A DNA stretch of 64,000 bases. Origin: Coriobacteriaceae bacterium (GTDB lineage Bacteria > Actinomycetota > Coriobacteriia > Coriobacteriales > Coriobacteriaceae). The notes under the pieces were generated by a model that saw nothing but the letters and a program-made list of their open reading frames with translations, was not told the origin of the DNA and made no database searches. The DNA is taken from contig CABIZD010000007.1 of the NCBI GenBank assembly GCA_902363125.1, positions 15,782 to 79,781 of the forward strand, read 5' to 3'. The translations under genes and the position numbers were made by a program. Positions within the stretch are counted from its first letter, which is position 1. Each line of letters opens with the position of its first letter. This document shows, one piece after another, positions 7,336 to 17,110 of the stretch.

Positions 7336-8424
7336 ATGGCACATGTCGATGACCAGCGTGTGACGCGCGCGCTCGATGCGCTCGAGGCTCAGCACCCCGG
7401 CGCACAGCTGCTCGTAAACGACCCGTGGTCGATTTATTACCTGACCGGCTTTTATGCCGATATGTTCGAGCGTTTTTGCGGCGTGCTGCTCGTGCGCGAT
7501 GCCGAGCCGGTGATCCTGGTCAACGCCCTGCACCAGCTGCCGGAATACGACAATGCCCGCGTTGCCTACCACACCGATACCGATATCGTGACCGATGCCA
7601 TCGCGCGCGAGGTCGATCCGATCAAGCCGCTTGGCATCGATACCGTCATGCGCTCCGGCTTTTTGATGCCCCTCATAGAGTGCCACGCCGCCAGTGAGTT
7701 TTTCCTGGGCGATTTTGCCGTCACCGCCGCACGCACGTACAAGGACGCTACCGAGCAGGAGCTTATGCGCGTGTCCTCGGCTGCCAACGACGCCGTGATG
7801 GCCGATGCCATCAAGCTCGTCCACGAGGGCGTGACGGAGCGCGAAATTGCCGACCAGATGCTCAGTCTGTATCGCAAGCACGGCTGCGAGGGCTTTAGCT
7901 TTCCGCCCATCGTGAGCTTTGGCGCCAACGCCGGCGACCCGCATCATGAACCCGACGATACCGTGCTCAAGCGTGGCGACGTGGTGCTGTTCGACATTGG
8001 CGGTCGCCATCGCAACTACTGCTCGGACATGACGCGCACGTTCTTTTGGGGCGAGCCGGACGAGGAGACGGCACGCATCTACGACATCGTGCGCCGCGCC
8101 AACGAGGCCGCCGAAGCGCTCATCGCACCGGGCGTGCGCATGTGCGACCTGGACCATGCCGCGCGCGACGTGATTGAGGATGCAGGCTATGGGCAGTACT
8201 TTACACACCGCTTGGGACACTCGATCGGCCTGCAGGACCACGAGCCGGGCGACGTCTCGCTGGTCAACGAGCAGGTCGTAGAACCAGGCATGACGTTCTC
8301 CATTGAACCGGGCATCTACCTCCCCGGCAGCACCGGCGTCCGCATCGAGGACCTCGCTCTAGTCACCGAGTCCGGCGTCGAGATCCTCAACGCCTACCCC
8401 CACGATCCGGTCCGCCTAGACTAG
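7336..8424 (+). CDS. M24 family Xaa-Pro aminopeptidase-like protein
   Basis: A 362-residue cytosolic metallopeptidase of the M24 (pita-bread) fold, probably removing the N-terminal residue of Xaa-Pro peptides. A creatinase-like N-domain covers about residues 1-135. The catalytic domain shows the metal ligands in order: DIGG and SDMTRTFFWG (two Asp), HRLGHSIGLQDHEPG (His), FSIEPGIY (Glu) and GVRIEDL (Glu). The start ATG has GAAAGGATG upstream; an earlier in-frame ATG falls within the upstream hairpin and has no ribosome site. It is monocistronic. Exact substrate specificity (Pro-dipeptidase or aminopeptidase P) is not resolved. Confidence 0.9.
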   Translation: MAHVDDQRVTRALDALEAQHPGAQLLVNDPWSIYYLTGFYADMFERFCGVLLVRDAEPVILVNALHQLPEYDNARVAYHTDTDIVTDAIAREVDPIKPLGIDTVMRSGFLMPLIECHAASEFFLGDFAVTAARTYKDATEQELMRVSSAANDAVMADAIKLVHEGVTEREIADQMLSLYRKHGCEGFSFPPIVSFGANAGDPHHEPDDTVLKRGDVVLFDIGGRHRNYCSDMTRTFFWGEPDEETARIYDIVRRANEAAEALIAPGVRMCDLDHAARDVIEDAGYGQYFTHRLGHSIGLQDHEPGDVSLVNEQVVEPGMTFSIEPGIYLPGSTGVRIEDLALVTESGVEILNAYPHDPVRLD

Positions 8425-8427
8425 GCA

Positions 8428-8458
8428 ATGCGGCAAAGGGGCTGTCCCTTTGCCGCAT
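8428..8458 (+). terminator. Hairpin after the M24 gene
   Basis: Arms ATGCGGCAAAGGG / CCCTTTGCCGCAT with a very short loop, 4 bp past the stop codon. The T-tract is missing, so termination is probable but not certain. A related hairpin with a T-tract ends xpt at 58321. Confidence 0.5.
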
Positions 8459-8470
8459 CACATGAATGCC

Positions 8471-8630
8471 GCCACAAAAACGGCCTATCTACTACGTTTA
8501 GCCGGCATGGGTCGACCATACCCGTGTTTTCGCAAAACTGGTAAGCCATCTACCTGCGGTTTTCATTTCGCAATTCTCGGTGTGGTCGGGGGTAGTCGGT
8601 AAAACGTAGTAGATAGGCACATTTCGTGGC
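8471..8630. repeat. 160-bp element with terminal inverted repeats, copy 1
   Basis: Begins GCCACAAAAACGGCC and ends TTTCGTGGC. CTATCTACTACGTTT (8485-8499) is inverted at 8602-8616. It has an internal CATCTACCTGCGGTTTT. It lies between the convergent M24 and folC genes. A second copy of identical length is at 22876. No reading frame is convincing; a MITE or a structured RNA are the main options. Confidence 0.85.
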
Positions 8631-8691
8631 AAGCGAGTCAACTCGGGGCACAGGGCAGCCAAAAAGCCCCGTCCCAAATTGACTGCTTTTG

Positions 8692-8758
8692 AGTTGCGGT
8701 GATATACGGACTGTTTGAGGCTTCTTGCTTGTAAAACAGTCCGTATTTCACCGCAACT
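8692..8758. repeat. Dispersed long palindrome, copy 2
   Basis: 25-bp arms (AGTTGCGGTGATATACGGAC plus TGTTT, and complement) with one mismatch and a 17-nt loop, just past the folC stop codon (folC runs leftwards). With the 160-bp element and the hairpin it fills the gene-free stretch 8425-8772. Confidence 0.9.
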
Positions 8759-8772
8759 GATGTGGGGATGGG

Positions 8773-10116
8773 TTAACGGAGCAGGCCCGCTACTTCGCCG
8801 GCCAGGGTGATGGTGCCGGCTGCTACGAAGGACTCGCCCGCGGCATCGAAGGCAGCGAGGGCCTCGGGCACGCTCGGATATACGCCCGCGAGCTTATCGG
8901 CGTCCACAAGTGCGGCAAGCTCCTCTGCTGGCAGGGCGCGATCGGAATCGGTCTGCGTCACGACCACGCGCGGGAAGGCCGGAATCAGTACGTCGACGAT
9001 GCCCGCCACGTCCTTATCGGCCAGCGCGGCACACAGCAGCGTGGGGCGGTTCTCCACGCACGGATCGATCTCGTCCAGCGCGCTCACAAAGTTTTCGCAG
9101 CTTTGGGGGTTATGGCAGGCGTCGATCAGCTTGAGCGGATCAGTTCCCAGCACATCAAATCGGCCCGGCGTGGGGCAGCCCATAAGCGACGCATCGAGCT
9201 TGTCATGATCGAGCTCGCGACCCAGATACCCCTCGCACAGCATAATCGCGCACGCAGCATTCTGCGGCTGATACGCCGGCTTGACCATGCTCGACGTATA
9301 AATCGCACGCGGCGTAGTGCAGCTAAACTCAACCGTATCGCCCACATGCGCCGGCACCTTGGTCGTGGCATGGCTCACCACCAGCGGCACAATGCCGCAC
9401 TCGCGACAACGCGCATCCATCACGCGCTGAACACTCGCCTCATGCGTGCCCTCACCCAAAACAACCAGGCGCCCAGGCTTAATAACCGCAGCCTTCTCCC
9501 CCGCAATGGCCTCGAGCGTATCGCCCAAAATACGTGTGTGATCGAGCCCGATGCCCGTAATGGCAACGGCAACGGGATCGGTCGCACTCGTAGCATCCCA
9601 GCGTCCGCCCATGCCAACCTCAAGCACGGCAACATCCACCGCAGCCTCGGCAAACACCACAAGTGCAGCGGCCGTCAAAAGGTCAAACGGCGTGATGGTA
9701 TAGGCACGCTCCCCCGCCGCCACACGACGGGCATTCACGCGATGTCCCGCCTCGACAGCTGCTGAAACGCCACGGGCAAAGGCCTCGTCGCTCACGACGC
9801 GTCCATCGACCTCCATACGCTCGGGATAGCGTACCAGCTGCGGCGACGTATACAGCGCGGTCTTGAGCCCCTCGCCTCGAAGGATAGCAGCCGAAAAACG
9901 CGTGGTCGAAGTCTTGCCATTGGTACCGGCAACCTGGATGCAATCAAAATACTCATCCGGACGCCCGAGCTCATCGAGCATATCGACAACCGTCTCAAGC
10001 AAAGGACCAGCATCCCCAGAAATCCGCCCCGTATCAGCAGCCAGCCCAACAGCCTCATCAAACGAAAGCAACTCAAACGAGAACGGCACAGAATACGACC
10101 CAGAACGCTTAGCCAT
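8773..10116 (-). CDS. folC: Folylpolyglutamate synthase / dihydrofolate synthase
   Basis: A 447-residue Mur-ligase-family enzyme that adds glutamate to folates (and probably to dihydropteroate) in the cytoplasm. The ATP-binding loop VAGTNGKTSTTRF is at residues 62-74, with the family's VLEVGMGGRWDATS segment in the central domain and DACHNPQS in the C-terminal domain. The length fits the family. The start is the ATG with GAGGGG upstream; a frame extension of seven codons has no ribosome site. valS lies 280 bp upstream on the same strand, with a large hairpin between, so co-transcription is possible but not clear. Confidence 0.93.
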   Translation of the reverse strand: MAKRSGSYSVPFSFELLSFDEAVGLAADTGRISGDAGPLLETVVDMLDELGRPDEYFDCIQVAGTNGKTSTTRFSAAILRGEGLKTALYTSPQLVRYPERMEVDGRVVSDEAFARGVSAAVEAGHRVNARRVAAGERAYTITPFDLLTAAALVVFAEAAVDVAVLEVGMGGRWDATSATDPVAVAITGIGLDHTRILGDTLEAIAGEKAAVIKPGRLVVLGEGTHEASVQRVMDARCRECGIVPLVVSHATTKVPAHVGDTVEFSCTTPRAIYTSSMVKPAYQPQNAACAIMLCEGYLGRELDHDKLDASLMGCPTPGRFDVLGTDPLKLIDACHNPQSCENFVSALDEIDPCVENRPTLLCAALADKDVAGIVDVLIPAFPRVVVTQTDSDRALPAEELAALVDADKLAGVYPSVPEALAAFDAAGESFVAAGTITLAGEVAGLLR

Positions 10117-10276
10117 AACCCAAAGTCCCCTCAACACAAAAAGAGGCCCGTAATAAACAACGAGCCCCTCCCATTCAAAATATCAGCCAAACACCGCTTT
10201 GCAGCGAGATCAAGGCCACGACCAAGTGGCCCTAACACGCCAGATGCAAACAACCACGTAAACGAACTAGGAGCGG

Positions 10277-10377
10277 CCCGATGCTTTGCTCGCCGCAAGT
10301 TCCGCACGCAAAGGACAGCACTTAATGTACTGTCCGTCTTGCGCAGGACTGTCCGCAGCGGAGAGCAAAGCATCGGG
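10277..10377. repeat. Large intergenic hairpin between valS and folC
   Basis: Perfect 15-bp outer arms (CCCGATGCTTTGCTC / GAGCAAAGCATCGGG) enclose a second stem (GGACAG...CTGTCC) with CACTTAATGTAC at its tip. It sits 20 bp after the valS stop codon and resembles in layout the hairpins at 46591, 47896 and 63468. Confidence 0.75.
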
Positions 10378-10396
10378 ACGCGCCCCCGAGTAAACC

Positions 10397-13093
<2,697 letters not shown>

Positions 13094-13113
13094 ATATCTC
13101 TCCCTGTCCCGCC

Positions 13114-13153
13114 GGGGAGGAATGTAGGCCCGTTAGGGTCTACATTCCTCCCC
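13114..13153 (-). promoter_or_regulatory. Leader hairpin of valS
   Basis: Stem GGGGAGGAATGTAG / CTACATTCCTCCCC with a short inner CCC/GGG pair and a TAAC loop. It ends about 20 nt before the valS start codon, next to the AGGGAGAG ribosome site, and has no T-tract, so it is not a terminator. One arm contains a sequence resembling a ribosome site. Translational control is possible. Confidence 0.55.
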
Positions 13154-13242
13154 TTAGGTATCGATTACTTCAGTCTGATATGACTTCGCTGAGGCTTAAA
13201 CAAACACACAGAATAACACAGGTAGTTGGGGTTATTGCGTAT

Positions 13243-13280
13243 ATATAAAATAGCCTCCGACCGCGGGTGGTCGGAGGCTA
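13243..13280 (-). terminator. clpX intrinsic terminator
   Basis: TAGCCTCCGACC / GGTCGGAGGCTA hairpin followed by TTTTATATA on the minus strand, 25 bp after the clpX stop codon. Confidence 0.9.
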
Positions 13281-13304
13281 TTTGCAAGCACGTTTTTGGC
13301 TGGT

Positions 13305-14711
13305 TTAGCCGTAGATGCGTTGGGGCTGTTCTTCGCCCTTTACGGAGGCTTCGGTCACAACGACCTTGGAAACGCCCTCCTCACTGGGCAGATCGAACAT
13401 TGTCTGCTGCAGCACGTCCTCGCAGATAGAACGCAGGCCGCGGGCGCCGGTCTTGCGGGCGAGCGCCATGCGGGCAATCTCATGCAGGGCCGCATCCTCA
13501 AACTCCAGCTCAACGTCCTCGAGCTGGAACATCTTACGATACTGGCGCACCACGGCGTTCTTGGGCTCGGTCAGAATCGACACCAAGTCGTCCTCGTCGA
13601 GCGCCTGCGTCTGGGTGACGACGGGCGTACGTCCCACAAACTCGGGGATCATGCCAAAGGCGTTGAGGTCCTGCGGGAGCACCTGACGCAGCAGGTCGTT
13701 CTCGTCGACCGAGGTGGGGCCGGCGATCTCGGAGTTAAAGCCCACGCCCTTGTTTCCCACGCGATCGGCGATGATCTTGTCCAGACCCACGAAGGCACCA
13801 CCGCAGATGAACAGGATGTTGGTCGTGTCGATCTGCAGCAGCTCCTGCTGGGGATGCTTGCGGCCGCCGGTGGGCGGAACGCTGGCCACCGTGCCCTCAA
13901 GAATCTTAAGCAGCGCCTGCTGAACACCCTCGCCCGAGACATCGCGGGTGATGGAGAGGTTCTCGGCCTTGCGGGCGATCTTGTCAATCTCGTCCACGTA
14001 GATAATGCCCACCTGAGCGCGCTCAATGTCGCCATCGGCAGCATTGATGAGCTTGAGCAGAATGTTCTCCACGTCCTCGCCCACGTAGCCGGCCTCGGTG
14101 AGCGCGGTAGCGTCGGCGATGGCAAACGGCACCTCGAGGATGCGCGCGAGCGTCTGGGCGAGCAGGGTCTTGCCGGTACCGGTGGGGCCGAGCAGCAGGA
14201 TGTTGGACTTGGCGAGCTCTACCTCGTCCATATCGTCGTTGAACTGCGAGCCCATGCCGTCGTCAAAGGCAGACACCGCAGCGCCGCCCTCGATCACGCG
14301 GCGATAGTGGTTGTACACGGCAACCGACATGGCGCGCTTGGCGTCCTCCTGACCCATAACATAGGCCGAAAGCTCGTCATAGATCTCGTGCGGCGTCGGC
14401 ACATGCGTAATGACCTGGCGGTCGTCCTCGAGCTCAAAGCCCTCGGCCTCGGGGTCCACGGCGGGCTGGGATGCAGCCTGGCCGTGGTCGTTGAGGAAGC
14501 CCGGCAGCTTGCCGTTGCGGGCAGCGTCCATAAAGTCCGAAGCCAGCGACTCCTCAAGGATCTCGGAGCAGGCGGCAACGCACTCGTCGCAGATAAAGAT
14601 GTTGGTCGGACCCTTAACAAGGCGACGAACCTGTCCCTGCTCTTTTCCGCAGAAGGAGCAGCGGATGGGGTTGCCGTTCTCGTCAAAGTTGTCCTGCATG
14701 TTACCTGCCAT
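13305..14711 (-). CDS. clpX: ATP-dependent Clp protease ATPase subunit ClpX
   Basis: AAA+ unfoldase, 468 residues, that unfolds tagged proteins and feeds them to ClpP. The N-terminal zinc-binding domain has Cys18, Cys21, Cys41 and Cys44 (CSFC, CDEC). Walker A GPTGTGKT is near residue 174, Walker [11 protein letters not shown] follows, and the [14 protein letters not shown] loop is present. The preferred ATG (MAGN) lies one base after the clpP stop with GAAGGATG upstream; an ATG nine bases earlier overlaps clpP and another lies 12 bases later. It is last in tig-clpP-clpX. Confidence 0.97.
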   Translation of the reverse strand: MAGNMQDNFDENGNPIRCSFCGKEQGQVRRLVKGPTNIFICDECVAACSEILEESLASDFMDAARNGKLPGFLNDHGQAASQPAVDPEAEGFELEDDRQVITHVPTPHEIYDELSAYVMGQEDAKRAMSVAVYNHYRRVIEGGAAVSAFDDGMGSQFNDDMDEVELAKSNILLLGPTGTGKTLLAQTLARILEVPFAIADATALTEAGYVGEDVENILLKLINAADGDIERAQVGIIYVDEIDKIARKAENLSITRDVSGEGVQQALLKILEGTVASVPPTGGRKHPQQELLQIDTTNILFICGGAFVGLDKIIADRVGNKGVGFNSEIAGPTSVDENDLLRQVLPQDLNAFGMIPEFVGRTPVVTQTQALDEDDLVSILTEPKNAVVRQYRKMFQLEDVELEFEDAALHEIARMALARKTGARGLRSICEDVLQQTMFDLPSEEGVSKVVVTEASVKGEEQPQRIYG

Positions 14712-14712
14712 C

Positions 14713-15333
14713 CTAGGCATCCTTCGCGGCGAGATCTCGCGAGGTGACGATACGGTCGATCAGGCCGTAGTCGAGGGCCTCGGCAGCGGTCAGGTAGTTG
14801 TCGCGCTCGGTATCGGCCTGGACCTTCTCGATAGGCTGGCCAGAGGCGTCGGACAGAATCTGGTTGAGCTCGCGGCGGGTCTTCTTGATCTCCTCGGCCA
14901 CGATCTCAATCTCGGTCTGCTGGCCCTGGGCACCGCCGCTGGGCTGGTGAATCATGACCTTGGAATGCGGCAGGCAGAAGCGCTTGCCCTTGGCACCGGC
15001 CGAAAGCAGCACGGCGGCCATGGACGCGGCCATACCGACGCAGATGGTGGAGACCTGCGGCTTGATGAAGTTCATGGTATCCAGAATCGCCAGGCCGGAG
15101 TAAACCTCACCGCCAGGCGAATTGATGTAGAGCGAGATATCCTTCTCGGCATCCTGGCTCTCAAGATGCAGCAGCTGGGCAACGACCAGGTTGGCGCTGA
15201 CGGAGTTGATCTCCTCGCCCAAGAAGATGATGCGGTCGTTGAGCAGGCGCGAATAGATATCGTAGCTGCGCTCGCCGCGCGGCGTCTGCTCGATAACGTA
15301 TGGCACGAGGGCGGAATCGAACTTAGCGATCAT
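14713..15333 (-). CDS. clpP: ATP-dependent Clp protease proteolytic subunit
   Basis: Serine peptidase of the ClpXP machine, 206 residues. The catalytic serine is in [10 protein letters not shown], the histidine in MIHQPSGG, and the acid in the [18 protein letters not shown] segment. The [15 protein letters not shown] strand is intact, so it is an active type. The chosen ATG (MIAKFD) has GGAG at six bases; three upstream in-frame ATGs are too close to the site or lack one. The 3' end abuts clpX, so the two are coupled. A hairpin separates it from tig. Confidence 0.96.
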   Translation of the reverse strand: MIAKFDSALVPYVIEQTPRGERSYDIYSRLLNDRIIFLGEEINSVSANLVVAQLLHLESQDAEKDISLYINSPGGEVYSGLAILDTMNFIKPQVSTICVGMAASMAAVLLSAGAKGKRFCLPHSKVMIHQPSGGAQGQQTEIEIVAEEIKKTRRELNQILSDASGQPIEKVQADTERDNYLTAAEALDYGLIDRIVTSRDLAAKDA

Positions 15334-15372
15334 ACGCATCTCCATTTCTCTCTTGCGGACCAAATTGGTTCT

Positions 15373-15420
15373 AGATAAACGTACGGTGCCCGCATGCTAT
15401 GCATTGGCTGGCACCGTACG
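15373..15420 (-). terminator. Hairpin between tig and clpP
   Basis: Perfect 11-bp arms (CGTACGGTGCC / GGCACCGTACG) followed on the minus strand by TTTATCT. Only about 40 nt separate it from the clpP start, too few for a new promoter downstream, so partial termination or RNA processing within the operon is likely. Confidence 0.5.
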
Positions 15421-15496
15421 AAGCAACCGGATAACCGGCTATTAACTTTACCCCATCACGGGCACATACATGCGCTCGTGGGCAAGGTGGCGAGAA

Positions 15497-16795
15497 TTAC
15501 TCGGCGTCCTTGGCGGTCTCGTCGACCTCGGTCACCTTGGCGTTCTCGACCAGGTGATCGACGGCCTTGGAACGACGGATGGACTCGCGGACGGCAGGCA
15601 TGCGGCCATCGGCGATGAACTCGGCCTTGGAAGCCTCGACGTCCTTGACGCCGGCCTTCTCGAACTCGGCGTTGATGTCGTCCTCGGTGACCTCAATCTT
15701 GAGCTCACGGGCGAGGGCGTCGAGCGCCAGGGACTCACGGGCAACGTCGTTGGCCTGCTTGTGCAGATCGCCGATGAACTGCTCCATGGTCAGACCGGAA
15801 GCGGGCAGCCAGGTGTCCAGGGTCATGCCGCGGGCAGCGAGGTTGGACAGGAAGTTCTGGCCAAGCTCCTCAAAGACGGACTGCTCGTAGTCGGCATCCA
15901 TCTCGTCGAGTTGCAGGCGCTCGGCGAGAGCGGAAACGCAACGGTTCTCCTTCTCGGCCGGGAGGCGGGAAGCCTTGTCCTGCTCGATCTCGATCTTGAT
16001 GGCGTCGCGCATGGCGTCGATGCTGTCGAAGCCAAAGTCGGACTTGACGAGCTCGTCGGTGAGCTCGGGGGTGTTGCGGACCTTGATGCCCTTGACGGTG
16101 ACCTCGACGGTGTGGGTCTCGGCCTCCTCGCCCTCCTCGACCTCGTCGGTCCAGGTGACGGTCTCGACGTCGTCAACGTTAGCGCCGACCAGGGCCTCGT
16201 TGAACTCCTTGGGGTTGCTGTCGCTACCGGCGATGAGCATGCGGCCCTCGGCGGCGAAGTTGTCGGCGTTCTCGACGGCCTTGAGATCGACGGTCACATA
16301 GTCGTCAGCCTCGACAGCGCGACCCTCGACGTCCTCGAAGGTGGCACGGTAGTTGAGGAGCATCTCGACCTGGTTGTTGATCTCGGACTCGGTGACCTCC
16401 GCAGGGGGCATCTCGATCTCGACGGCGTCGAAGGAGGAGAGCTCGGCGGCAGGACGCAGGGAGAACTCGACGGTGTAGGTGTAGTCCTCGTGATCCTTGG
16501 CGAGGTCGAGCTCCTTGTAGTCACCGTTCTTGGTGGGGACGATGTCCAGCTCGTTGAGGACGGCGGGCTCGTTGGCGGCGATCAGGTCGTTGGTGGCCTG
16601 AGCGAGGGTAGCCTCGGCGCCAAGAGCGGAGTCGATGACCGGACGGGGAGCCTTACCGGCACGGAAGCCCGGGAAGCGGTACTTCTTGGCGGTGTCCTTG
16701 TAGGCCTTCTTGATCGCGGCGTCGACGTCGGCGGCCGGGATGGTGACCGTAGCGGTGAGCTTGGCGTCCTTGACGTCAGAAGCGGTGATGTTCAA
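15497..16795 (-). CDS. tig: Trigger factor (ribosome-associated chaperone, prolyl isomerase)
   Basis: A 432-residue chaperone that binds nascent chains at the ribosome exit. The ribosome-binding signature FPGFRAGKAP lies in the N-domain (KKYRFPGFRAGKAPRP), an FKBP-type domain follows (AVEADDYVTVDL onwards), then the helical substrate-binding C-domain. The start is probably a TTG: AGGAGG lies six bases before it and the reading then begins (M)NITASDVKDAKL, matching the family's N-terminus; the ATG 15 nt upstream is part of the ribosome site itself. It is first in tig-clpP-clpX. Confidence 0.95.
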   Translation of the reverse strand: MNITASDVKDAKLTATVTIPAADVDAAIKKAYKDTAKKYRFPGFRAGKAPRPVIDSALGAEATLAQATNDLIAANEPAVLNELDIVPTKNGDYKELDLAKDHEDYTYTVEFSLRPAAELSSFDAVEIEMPPAEVTESEINNQVEMLLNYRATFEDVEGRAVEADDYVTVDLKAVENADNFAAEGRMLIAGSDSNPKEFNEALVGANVDDVETVTWTDEVEEGEEAETHTVEVTVKGIKVRNTPELTDELVKSDFGFDSIDAMRDAIKIEIEQDKASRLPAEKENRCVSALAERLQLDEMDADYEQSVFEELGQNFLSNLAARGMTLDTWLPASGLTMEQFIGDLHKQANDVARESLALDALARELKIEVTEDDINAEFEKAGVKDVEASKAEFIADGRMPAVRESIRRSKAVDHLVENAKVTEVDETAKDAE

Positions 16796-16886
16796 CACGT
16801 TCCTCCTCATACTGCCCAGCTTATCTGAGGTGCTGGTACCTTTATGCAACAAAGAGTCGCGACGGCCGAAGCCGACGCAGATGCGT

Positions 16887-16970
16887 TGGTGCGGGCGAAA
16901 GGACTCGAACCTTCACGGGAATCCCACCAGAACCTAAATCTGGCGCGTCTACCAATTCCGCCACGCCCGC
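16887..16970 (-). tRNA. tRNA-Leu (anticodon TAG)
   Basis: Cloverleaf with acceptor GCGGGCG/CGCCCGC, D-loop AATTGGTAGA, anticodon loop ATTTAGG, a long class II variable arm, T-loop GGTTCGAGTCC and an encoded CCA end. Confidence 0.95.
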
Positions 16971-17060
16971 ATGAGCGCACAGACTAGGAATGATAGCAGA
17001 TACGAACGACAAGCGCACGCGCACGTTTTACAGGCTCACGACCTCACCACGAGTGCGAAA

Positions 17061-17086
17061 GGCGGGGCGAGTTGCCCCGCCCCGCC
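17061..17086 (-). terminator. Hairpin after the molybdo-hydroxylase operon
   Basis: GGCGGGGC / GCCCCGCC stem followed by TTTCGC on the minus strand, 25 bp beyond the stop codon. The T-tract is short. Confidence 0.55.
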
Positions 17087-17110
17087 AATTACGACTTGTT
17101 CGCCGACCCG

